Below, one piece after another: positions 36,307 through 43,414 of a stretch of DNA of 51,207 bases. The stretch is from Microcystis elabens FACHB-917. GTDB taxonomy: Bacteria > Cyanobacteriota > Cyanobacteriia > PCC-6307 > Cyanobiaceae. Position 1 is the stretch's first letter. Every line of letters begins with the position of its first letter. Where the stretch lies: NCBI RefSeq assembly GCF_014698445.1, contig NZ_JACJSZ010000020.1, positions 1 to 51,207 of the forward strand, given 5' to 3'. The notes beneath the pieces are model-generated. The model worked only from the letters and a program-made list of their open reading frames with translations. It searched no databases and had not been told where the DNA came from. The translations under genes and the position numbers were made by a program.

Positions 36307-37173
36307 TCAGCGACGAGCCCCGCGGCCGTTCACCGCGAATGACGCCCGGTAGAGCTCAGACGCCGACATCGCCTGGGGGTTGATCGGTTCGCCGTTGCTG
36401 CCGATGCCCGACACCGTCAAGCCACCAGCGGCCTGCATGCCGGCTGGGCCCCGCTGTTGGAACAGGAAGCCATAGACGGGGTGCACGCGCATCTGATCGA
36501 GAAACTCGGTGGTGGTCATCGGGCGGCCGTCATCGCCCAGCAGGGGTTTGCCCTGGGAGTCGAGCGGTTCGAGCACGTCCTTGCCGTCACCGCCGGTGCT
36601 GAGACGGAAGCAGGTGCCCAGCTGCCCCTTGAAGATGTCGAAGAACGTCCCCCTGGCATCCCCACCGGTGCGGCCCTCGGCCTGGGAGAAAGCACGCTCC
36701 AGCAGGCGGTCCTTGCGCAGCTGCAGGATCTGCTGCTTGGCCTCGTCGCGCTCGGCAGCGACAGCGGCTACCTTCTGGGCCGAGGCTTCCTCCATCTGGC
36801 GCTCGCGCAGCTCCATCTGTTGCTCGAGGATCTGCTTCTGCCGCTCGGCCTCCTGCAGGCGGGCGTACTCCTCGGGGTTGATCTCCGAGAAGCGGTTCAG
36901 CTGTTGCCGCAGGGTGCGGATCTCTTTTTCGAGCTGGTTGCTCTTGCGCCGCTCGGCCCGCAGGGGGTCGGAGCTGCGGTGCTCATCGCCACCAGGCTCA
37001 GCAGCTGCAGCAGATGCCGGGGCCGGGAGATCACCCGCCGTGGTGTCGGCAGTGCCTTGACCATCGGCACCGCTGTCGGTGCTCTGGCCGTTGGCGGCGT
37101 AGTTGTCGTCAGCGCCTTGGCCACCTGTCGTGGCAGTGGTCGCTGTGGTGGAAGCAGAAGTGGCAGTGGCCAT
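36307..37173 (-). CDS. phage scaffold-like protein (coiled coil)
   Basis: 288 residues. The N-terminal ~65 are Ala/Thr/Gly-rich and disordered. Residues ~70-155 form a long charged coiled coil (QLEKEIRTLRQQLNRFSEIN, then RQKQILEQQMELRERQMEEA). The C-terminal part carries a small domain with TTEFLDQMRVHPVYGFLF and ends in basic residues (NGRGARR), as scaffolds do for capsid binding. It sits between portal-side genes and the capsid gene. The GCTATTGCCA motif lies ~50 bp upstream, and MITE copy 2 begins 134 bp upstream of the start. Confidence 0.8.
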   Translation of the reverse strand: MATATSASTTATTATTGGQGADDNYAANGQSTDSGADGQGTADTTAGDLPAPASAAAAEPGGDEHRSSDPLRAERRKSNQLEKEIRTLRQQLNRFSEINPEEYARLQEAERQKQILEQQMELRERQMEEASAQKVAAVAAERDEAKQQILQLRKDRLLERAFSQAEGRTGGDARGTFFDIFKGQLGTCFRLSTGGDGKDVLEPLDSQGKPLLGDDGRPMTTTEFLDQMRVHPVYGFLFQQRGPAGMQAAGGLTVSGIGSNGEPINPQAMSASELYRASFAVNGRGARR

Positions 37174-37223
37174 GACCCATCGCGGCTGTCGTGGATGAGC
37201 ACCCCATCCGGGCTGTGCTCCTC

Positions 37224-37234
37224 AGCTATTGCCA
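37224..37234 (-). promoter_or_regulatory. recurrent motif TGGCAATAGCT upstream of scaffold gene
   Basis: Shares the core GGCAATAGC (minus strand) with the copies upstream of fibre, capsid and portal genes; 51 bp upstream of the scaffold start. Confidence 0.4.
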
Positions 37235-37306
37235 GCCATCGATCTGTGAGGAGACGGCAGCGGAGAGAGAGCGGAAGCCGTGGAGCTGCCTACGGTCAAG
37301 CTCAGA

Positions 37307-37460
37307 CCTGATCAGCAACAAAGCTCCGCATCATGTTATTGCTTTTGAACGCATAAAGGCAGATGTCCTGCGGAAGCTGTCTTTTGTGGCCTTATGCGGC
37401 ACTGGTCGGCATCCCTGAACGACGGCAAATTGTCACTGCGGAGCTTCGTTGCTGATCAGG
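37307..37460 (-). mobile_element. MITE copy 2 (154 bp) in the prophage
   Basis: Same length and ends as copy 1 at 6235-6388 but in inverted orientation; the reverse complement differs at about six of 154 positions. It is flanked by a perfect 8-bp duplication AGCTCAGA (37299-37306 and 37461-37468). It lies in the divergent intergenic region between the scaffold gene and a short secreted-protein gene, and separates the scaffold gene from whatever lay upstream. Confidence 0.93.
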
Positions 37461-37480
37461 AGCTCAGATGCCTGCCTCCG

Positions 37481-37612
37481 GTGAAGCGCCTGCTCTCGAT
37501 TGCGTTGATCGCCGCAGCAGTGCTGGGGGGCGGCGGTGCCATGGCCTGCGAGAAGCACCTCAACGGCCACCAGAACAGCAGCGACACCAACACCGAGGGG
37601 GCAAAGAAGTAG
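37481..37612 (+). CDS. small putative secreted protein or lipoprotein (43 aa)
   Basis: From the GTG at 37481: VKRLLSIALIAAAVLGGGG is a clear signal-peptide-like stretch, then AMACEKHLNG, where the Cys could be a lipobox residue (GAMAC is an imperfect match) or a free Cys. The mature part is short, polar and Asn/Ser/Thr-rich. An open frame extends upstream into the MITE, but that part is element sequence. The gene is on the plus strand against its neighbours, 20 bp after the MITE end, so the MITE has probably replaced or modified its upstream control DNA. Confidence 0.5.
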   Translation: MKRLLSIALIAAAVLGGGGAMACEKHLNGHQNSSDTNTEGAKK

Positions 37613-37638
37613 GGCCTCCCTCCTTCTGAGCAGTTGAG

Positions 37639-38538
37639 TCAGCCCCGCGAGAGCTCCAGCTGCCTGGCCAGCCACAGCTCCACGTCCTCGTAGGTGTAGC
37701 GGACGAGGTTGCCCAGCTTCACGAAGGGTGGGCCGTAGCCGCTGGAGTTCCAGCTGTAGATGGTGGAGAGCGACACCCCCAGGTAGGTGGCCAGGGTTTC
37801 GGGTGAGTAGAAGCCGGCCGGCAAGCTGGTGGTGCTGGTGTCGGCGTTAGCGGCGGCGCGGCGCTTGGGCAGGAACAGCCAGCTCCCCAGCGGCAACTGG
37901 TCGGATGGGCGGGCAGTGATGGTGGGGTTGAGGCTGCGCAGGGTGGTGACGGTGGTGCCGTGGCGCTCGGCCAGCACGTTGAGGCTGTCGCCGGTGCCGA
38001 CCACCGCCACGCGGTTGGGCTTGAGCGCGGCCTGGATCCGTTCGCCCAGCAGCGGTTGGGTGAGGGAGCCGATGCCACCGGCGCCGTAGAGCCCTCCGAA
38101 TTCCGTCACTGAGAACGCCGCCAGCTGCCCCCGGCTTGGAGATGGGAGCAGGCCGGGGGTGCGCAGTTCCATGAGCGGCCCGAGCCACACCGCCCCGAAA
38201 CAGGGGGTGAGGAGCGCCGGGGTCGTGGCGGAGACGGGCCGGATGCCGCTGGTGCTCCAGGCGATGTGCGTGGCCAACCAGTCCCAGGGTTGGGACGGTG
38301 TCAGCGGCAGCACCGCCCCGCGGGTGAGGTAGCCCTCGTAGGTGAAGTCCCCCGTATCGAGCCCCGGGGCGTTCTCCTTGCTGGAGATCCCCCGCAGGCG
38401 CTTGAGGAACCCCTCGAATATGAACCTCCCCGTGCGCTGTGAATCCAGAACGCCGGGAATGGCATTGGAGAAGAGCAGGATGCGGGCGTTGGCGTATGGC
38501 TGCAGCGCCGAAGGCGGCAGCACAGGGGTGCTCGTCAC
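37639..38538 (-). CDS. phage protein with LysM domain and C-terminal excisionase-type HTH
   Basis: 299 residues from a GTG start. Residues ~1-175 are a structural-looking domain with no recognised family. Residues ~182-225 are a LysM repeat (VGTGDSLNVLAERHGTTVTT, then LNPTI and GSWLFLP). Residues ~243-295 match the HTH_17/excisionase fold: YSPETLATYLGVSLSTIYSW, then PFVKLGNLVRYTYEDVELWL. A peptidoglycan-binding module joined to a DNA-binding module in one polypeptide is unusual. The gene overlaps nothing and ends 3 bp before the 172-aa gene begins the series from the portal. The domain calls are strong, the combined role unclear. Confidence 0.8.
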   Translation of the reverse strand: MTSTPVLPPSALQPYANARILLFSNAIPGVLDSQRTGRFIFEGFLKRLRGISSKENAPGLDTGDFTYEGYLTRGAVLPLTPSQPWDWLATHIAWSTSGIRPVSATTPALLTPCFGAVWLGPLMELRTPGLLPSPSRGQLAAFSVTEFGGLYGAGGIGSLTQPLLGERIQAALKPNRVAVVGTGDSLNVLAERHGTTVTTLRSLNPTITARPSDQLPLGSWLFLPKRRAAANADTSTTSLPAGFYSPETLATYLGVSLSTIYSWNSSGYGPPFVKLGNLVRYTYEDVELWLARQLELSRG

Positions 38539-38541
38539 GGT

Positions 38542-39060
38542 TCAGCCCCGCTCCAGCGCCGCCGTAAAGCCACCGCCGTTGCCGCTCAACTGCGGGTCGC
38601 GGCTCCAGTTCGCCAGGGTGGGGAGCATCAGCAACAGGGCCTGGGCATGGCTGCCCCGCTGCCGTCGCAACGCCTGCTCAATCGAGAGACCTTCGCCGAA
38701 GCGGGTGGTGACCTCCTCCCGCAGCAGCTCGGTGTCGTACTCGATCACGTCCGCCTTCCTGACCGGAAGCGAGCCGTCCTCAGGGAGGGCATCGGCGGCC
38801 ACGGCCTTGCGACGGGTCTCGACCGGCGCCTGCAGCTGCTCAGGGCCCAGCCCCGCCAGCTCGGTGTCGATGGCGGCGATGGCATCGAGCTCGCGGCGGG
38901 CTGTGGGGATGGCATCGGGGTAGAGCTGCTCGAGATCCGCCATGGCGTCGTTGATGGCACGAATCGCGGCCATCAGGGCCGGAATCGAGAGGGCGACGCG
39001 AATCCCCTCCAGGTCAGCAGCCCGCCAGCGGTAGGGCGAGTCGGTGGGGGTATGGCTCAT
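38542..39060 (-). CDS. hypothetical phage protein (172 aa)
   Basis: Not recognised. A helical, acidic protein (IPALMAAIRAINDAMADLEQ; YDTELLREEVTTRFGEGLS) between portal and LysM/HTH genes, which is the usual place of head-tail connector or head-completion proteins. Its ATG overlaps the portal stop (ATGA at 39057-39060), so it is translated together with the portal. Function inferred from position only. Confidence 0.65.
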   Translation of the reverse strand: MSHTPTDSPYRWRAADLEGIRVALSIPALMAAIRAINDAMADLEQLYPDAIPTARRELDAIAAIDTELAGLGPEQLQAPVETRRKAVAADALPEDGSLPVRKADVIEYDTELLREEVTTRFGEGLSIEQALRRQRGSHAQALLLMLPTLANWSRDPQLSGNGGGFTAALERG

Positions 39061-40670
39061 GTGGCTGCAGGCGCGGCTGACTCCTCTTGCCTCAGGGGCA
39101 GCGGCGCTGAGCTCTCAGCAACCCTGGGTTCCGAGGCCTGGCCCCCCCCGGCCTTGGTGGCCGGGCTGTCATCAAGGGTCGGGCTGCTGATCGCATTGGC
39201 CGTGGCCAGGGCCAGCTGGTGCCGCAGCTCCTCCCGGCTGATCACGCCTTTGTCGTAGAGCTCGATCCATTCCTTCACCTGGGGTTGCGGCTGGATCGGC
39301 GGGGTGAGCGGGCTCACCGTCACCTGCAGACCAGCCCCCAGGTCGAGCGGCTCACCAGTAAGTGCCGTCCAGTGCTGCAGGAGGGTGGAGAACAGCGAGG
39401 CCTTCTGGATCGCCATGGCCTGCAGCAGCGCATAGCTCTGGGAGGCGGTGAGGCTGATCTCCATCTCGGTGCGGGCAGCACCACGGTTCTGAGAGGGGAT
39501 CAGGGCATCGCGACGCATGGTGTCGTCGAGGATCTGCAGCCAGGCCCGGTGCTCCGCCAACGAGCGTGCGCGGATCTCCACGAACTCAAAGGAGGCGTCC
39601 GAGGGAAGGTCCATGCAGGTATTGGGTCCCAGCACCACCGGGCCGGCCTGGCTGTTGCCCATGGCGTCCACCATTCCCTTGCGCACCCCCACCGGCAGGG
39701 CCGTACGGCTCAGCAGCTCCTCGTATTCGCTCTTGCAGCGGAAGTGGTTGAGGTACTGATGGGCCAGGCCCAGGTGGGGCAAGTCCCCCTCCCCGAAGGC
39801 TGAGCCATCGGAGGTGTACCAGCAGGCAGGCAGCCGGTGGATGCCCTCGTAGGTGGTCACCACTGGCTCATCGCAGCGCCAACCGCTGCTGGCCTGCGGG
39901 TCGGCGCAGACCGGATGGTGGGCGAGCTGAAGGCCGGTGACGGCCCCGCCCCTGGCGGTCCCACCTTTGGTGGTGTCGCCGGTAGTGAGCAGCTGCAGGC
40001 TGCGGTAGTGCCAGCGATCGGGAGCGTCGGCATCGCCCAGCAGGGCGTTGATCTGCTCGGTCACAGCCCCTTCAGTGCCGGGATCCTCGGTGCTGATGGG
40101 GCGGTTCAGCGGTTCCCGCCAGACGATTCGGCCCGGCAGGCCGTAGGACACCGGCAGCTCCCAGTTCAGGCAGTTCGAGCGGGGAACCAGCTGCAGCCGG
40201 GGCAGGGACAGTCGATCACCGCGGCGCAGAGCATCCTGCCGGTCTCCCTCGCTGGGCCAGCTGTGCTCGGGGGGGAGCACCAGTACCAGGGCGGCGCCGT
40301 CGCGCAGCACCAGCAGGTCGGCAGCGGCCAGGAAGACGCCCAGGTCGGTGCCTCGGCCGTCGACGTCGGTGAGCACTGAGCTCAGGCTGGCCGGCAGGCT
40401 GATCCAGCTCCCGCGGCTGAGCATGCCGGCGTAGGTGCGCAGGGCATCGCGGAAGAAGCCAGAGGGCCTGGCTGCGTCGAGGCGTTTGCGGTAAGCGGTG
40501 TCTGGTTCCCGCTCGCCCTTGGGGAGGTAGTGCTCCTTGCGGCTGCTCCCGTCTGGGGCGGCGAGCAGGGCCCAGCAGTCGGAGGTGATCTGCAGCGAGG
40601 GCTGCAGGGCGGTCAGGCTGGGGTGTGGGATCCAGAGAGCTCTGGCTGGCTCGCAGGAGGCTGGAGACAC
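39057..40670 (-). CDS. portal protein (DUF4055-like)
   Basis: 537 residues from a GTG start. The layout matches portal proteins of the DUF4055 group: PKGEREPDTAYRKRLDAARP then FFRDALRTYAGMLSRG near the N-terminus, an LLVLRDGAALVLVLPP strand pair, LPHLGLAHQYLNHFRCKSEY, and a long helix DTMRRDALIPSQNRGAARTE near ~400-420. The C-terminus is Pro/Ser/Ala-rich. It would form the dodecameric ring at the packaging vertex. Between it and the large terminase lie a 554-aa cargo gene and a sigma-like gene, which is not the usual direct neighbourhood. GGCTATTGCC stands about 20 bp upstream. Confidence 0.83.
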   Translation of the reverse strand: MSPASCEPARALWIPHPSLTALQPSLQITSDCWALLAAPDGSSRKEHYLPKGEREPDTAYRKRLDAARPSGFFRDALRTYAGMLSRGSWISLPASLSSVLTDVDGRGTDLGVFLAAADLLVLRDGAALVLVLPPEHSWPSEGDRQDALRRGDRLSLPRLQLVPRSNCLNWELPVSYGLPGRIVWREPLNRPISTEDPGTEGAVTEQINALLGDADAPDRWHYRSLQLLTTGDTTKGGTARGGAVTGLQLAHHPVCADPQASSGWRCDEPVVTTYEGIHRLPACWYTSDGSAFGEGDLPHLGLAHQYLNHFRCKSEYEELLSRTALPVGVRKGMVDAMGNSQAGPVVLGPNTCMDLPSDASFEFVEIRARSLAEHRAWLQILDDTMRRDALIPSQNRGAARTEMEISLTASQSYALLQAMAIQKASLFSTLLQHWTALTGEPLDLGAGLQVTVSPLTPPIQPQPQVKEWIELYDKGVISREELRHQLALATANAISSPTLDDSPATKAGGGQASEPRVAESSAPLPLRQEESAAPAAT

Positions 40671-40937
40671 GTATATCCAATCGTACTGATGGCTATTGCC
40701 GATCGAGATTCAGGTTGGAGCAACAAGAAAAGCCATCCACCGTCATTTACACCTCATACAGACTCAACCGCAGAAAGCCAGCGATAGCAATCTTGTCAGA
40801 CTCAATAAACCCATCTGGAGTTTACAAGAATCCACGCCTGCACAACCATTGACCGATCCGCTTGAGTTGCTTTAATGCTGGTTTAAGGTGAGCATTTTGC
40901 CAGAATAAGCCAGTTGTCGAGTGCTTGGAAGGAAGGC
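40671..40937. other. intergenic, A/T-rich, upstream of the portal gene
   Basis: 267 bp. It contains the GGCTATTGCC motif (40691-40700), the fourth copy of the recurrent phage element, and is otherwise unremarkable and much more A/T-rich than the neighbouring genes, matching the cargo gene beside it. Confidence 0.5.
40691..40700 (-). promoter_or_regulatory. recurrent motif GGCAATAGCC upstream of portal gene
   Basis: Ten-base core shared with the fibre and capsid copies, 20 bp upstream of the portal GTG. Confidence 0.4.
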
Positions 40938-42602
40938 TTATGTAGCAAACAATTGTCTCGCACAACGCAAGATGGCAGTATTTCTAAAGTTAAGGGTTGG
41001 ATATTCGAACTGCGAAGATCCAATGCGCCTCTGCTGCAGGATCCACTGTGCATCTGACTCCGATACGATGGACTGGATTAGGCTATAAGCTTCATCGCAG
41101 ATCCTGTCCAGGCTAACCACCGGAGAGCGACGCAGAAGGTCCACTAGTATTGGGGGGTTAAGTGGAGCAATATCAGTTAGTTGGTTCCAGATGGCAATGC
41201 CAAAACCAGCCCAGGACAATAGCCCATAATGAACAGCGACTTGATTAATTGGCCGCTTAAATGATCTAGACAGGATTGAATCAATACTGCTAGCGGGCAG
41301 GTTTCTGAATCGAATAATTTGATCGACTCCCTCAAGCAGCCTTGTCTCTGTCCTATGAACCATTCGCGCCCCTTCAGGCATTAGCGACGCCTTGGCTTCA
41401 ATGACAAGAGCTATATTTTGGATAGGGTCATAGACAGCAATATCAATTTCCCCACCCGACCAACGGATATTTGTTTCCAGCCTGTAGTCCGTGAGCTGCT
41501 CGAAATAGCCTTTAGCGAGACTGATAAGCCTTGGCTCTAGATGTCCCGAAATAAGATTATCGAACTTCTCTTGATCTCGATGCAGGCTCGTATATAGCAC
41601 ATTTCGGAATGACATCGAGTGTCGAATGGCAAGGGGTGCGAAGGAGACGTAGCCTCCAATTTCAACAAAGGGCGGACAATAGCCTTCCCCTCTTCCCCAG
41701 TCGCGGTTAGGAGATGCAGAGAATAACTCGAAGATCCCGGAAACTTGATTTGGGTCTAGCCCACTACATTGTCTTAGCATATCGAGAAGTGCTGTCTTTT
41801 GGAGACATGGTGCAATCCATTCGCGAAATTCGGCGCCAGTCTCTGAATTCTCTCCATAATCGGGGTCAGCAGCCGACCTGCGAAGCATTGCGTCAGCGAT
41901 TGAGATATGCAGTTGCGATACTGCCAAGCATGCGCCAACAAACTTTCGGAACAGAGCTTCATCGAACCCATATATAGCCATCATGGATTGACTCGATAAT
42001 GGTACAATCTCATAAACGCGGTCTTCGTACCAGCAGGCGAAACTACGAAGTATTTCCATGTAGCCCGTGTCTAGGCTCGGCAGAATATGTGTCTGCCGAT
42101 CAAACCAGTCACTGTTGACATCAGGGTGTGCAACTATAAACGGAACGGCAAGACTGCTGATGACAATGTCACATTCTTCAATGGATCTAATGGCTTGAGT
42201 AGAATGCTCAAGAATTAGTCTTCCATTTTCTATTAGTGACCGGAAAATGCCCCTATGAACAAAGGGTGCAATTGAGCAGAAATCGGCATACGCTATTAGC
42301 GATTGAGCTGATCTTGCCTGTTCGCCAGGCTGGCCCCAAGCCGACAAAGCCGCATCTGCTGCCTCAATGGGGCCCTGATCTGTGATTAGACTTATCAGCG
42401 GAACTAAATAGCCGAGCCTCTGCGAATAACCCGTGCGATCAACCTCTCGTATTGGCACTCCTTCTGTAGTGTCGACAGCTGCTGCATATGATGTTGCCGC
42501 GAGAAGGGCATGCGTATTTCTCAATGTCTTGCCCTCCAGAAGACTCTTCATCTCTAAGTCAACGGATTGCTCGAATTGAGTAAAATGTGGTGACGCCGGC
42601 AT
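40938..42602 (-). CDS. putative PD-(D/E)XK-type nuclease cargo protein (554 aa)
   Basis: From the ATG at 42602 (MPASPHFTQFEQSVDLEMKS); the frame is open further upstream but runs over the sigma-like gene. The N-terminal ~330 residues are helical and unfamiliar. In the C-terminal half, GGEIDIAVYDPIQNIALVIEAKAS shows an Asp followed by E-x-K across a β-hairpin, the hallmark of the PD-(D/E)XK nuclease fold. The gene is visibly more A/T-rich than the phage genes around it and sits between the terminase/sigma genes and the portal, so it looks like an acquired insert. A defence or abortive-infection nuclease is plausible; the family is not known to me. Confidence 0.72.
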   Translation of the reverse strand: MPASPHFTQFEQSVDLEMKSLLEGKTLRNTHALLAATSYAAAVDTTEGVPIREVDRTGYSQRLGYLVPLISLITDQGPIEAADAALSAWGQPGEQARSAQSLIAYADFCSIAPFVHRGIFRSLIENGRLILEHSTQAIRSIEECDIVISSLAVPFIVAHPDVNSDWFDRQTHILPSLDTGYMEILRSFACWYEDRVYEIVPLSSQSMMAIYGFDEALFRKFVGACLAVSQLHISIADAMLRRSAADPDYGENSETGAEFREWIAPCLQKTALLDMLRQCSGLDPNQVSGIFELFSASPNRDWGRGEGYCPPFVEIGGYVSFAPLAIRHSMSFRNVLYTSLHRDQEKFDNLISGHLEPRLISLAKGYFEQLTDYRLETNIRWSGGEIDIAVYDPIQNIALVIEAKASLMPEGARMVHRTETRLLEGVDQIIRFRNLPASSIDSILSRSFKRPINQVAVHYGLLSWAGFGIAIWNQLTDIAPLNPPILVDLLRRSPVVSLDRICDEAYSLIQSIVSESDAQWILQQRRIGSSQFEYPTLNFRNTAILRCARQLFAT

Positions 42603-42757
42603 GGATAAGGCCCCATGGGTTCGGCAATGATAGCTACTTGCAGAGCAATGGAAGGAATTAGAGGAAGGAAATTGGTTAATCACGAAGGCTATTGTGGCAA
42701 TCGCAACTACTGGCAGGCTCTGTCCGTTCTTCACTGAACGTAATTGGTGTGCCGCTA

Positions 42758-43411
42758 TCAGTATTCGTCTATTAACTCCTTGACTACCCGCTGACTGCAG
42801 GCCTCCGCAATCTCCCGCCACCTCTCCGCACTGACCCCCAGCCGTACAGGAACTTCCAATGTTGCCGTCCCCATTCTCAGCAACTTCTGCCCCCGCGCAT
42901 ACAGCTCCCTCCAGCTGGCCGGCACCTTGATCAGAAATCCCTTGTCGCGGAGGTAGTGATACACCTCCCCGTTGGCGTAGGTGCGGGCATAGGGCCGGAA
43001 CGATCCACGCTCCGGTGAGAAACGCCGAGCGGCCTGGAGAATGCCGAGCATGGCGATCTGCTCCAGGTCTTCTTTGGGGTGGCCAGTGCGGCGGGAGATG
43101 TTGCCGGCCACGGTGGCAGCGATGTCGCGGTGCTCCAGGGCCAGAGCATTGGCGGCGGCATGGGGGTTCACCGGTCGATGCCGACGCGGCTTGGCCGGGT
43201 AGGCGATCACCAGCTGAACGGCATCGCCCTGGTGGTGGAGTCGTGATTGCCGGCGAGAACCAACCCCGCCGCGCTGAGCTCGGCGAGGCCGCGGCAGACA
43301 CGTCGCCACCACTGGCGGCCGCAGTGGCAGAACCAGCTGGCCTGCTGCGGCTGCGGCTGCGGCTGCGCGGCAGGCGGGCGTGCGCAGGGGCCGGGCGATG
43401 GCGTCGGTCAT
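42758..43411 (-). CDS. sigma-70 region 2-like protein
   Basis: 217 residues. The Ala/Arg-rich N-terminus (~1-75) is low complexity. From ~80 the pattern fits sigma region 2: ALEHRDIAATVAGNISRRTG, then HPKEDLEQIAMLGILQAARR, then GSFRPYARTYANGEVYHYLR. A following region-3-like helix (VPASWRELYARGQKL) is present, but the region 4 DNA-binding helix-turn-helix is absent. It begins 3 bp after the large terminase stop. It may be a truncated sigma factor acting with another DNA-binding protein, or an early-middle gene switch. Confidence 0.75.
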   Translation of the reverse strand: MTDAIARPLRTPACRAAAAAAAAGQLVLPLRPPVVATCLPRPRRAQRGGVGSRRQSRLHHQGDAVQLVIAYPAKPRRHRPVNPHAAANALALEHRDIAATVAGNISRRTGHPKEDLEQIAMLGILQAARRFSPERGSFRPYARTYANGEVYHYLRDKGFLIKVPASWRELYARGQKLLRMGTATLEVPVRLGVSAERWREIAEACSQRVVKELIDEY

Positions 43412-43414
43412 GGC

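Noticed and set aside
42603-43301. N-terminal extension of the cargo nuclease gene on the same open frame
   Set aside because: The extension overlaps the sigma-like gene in another frame and is Pro/Arg/Gly-rich; the ATG at 42602 begins a protein-like sequence.
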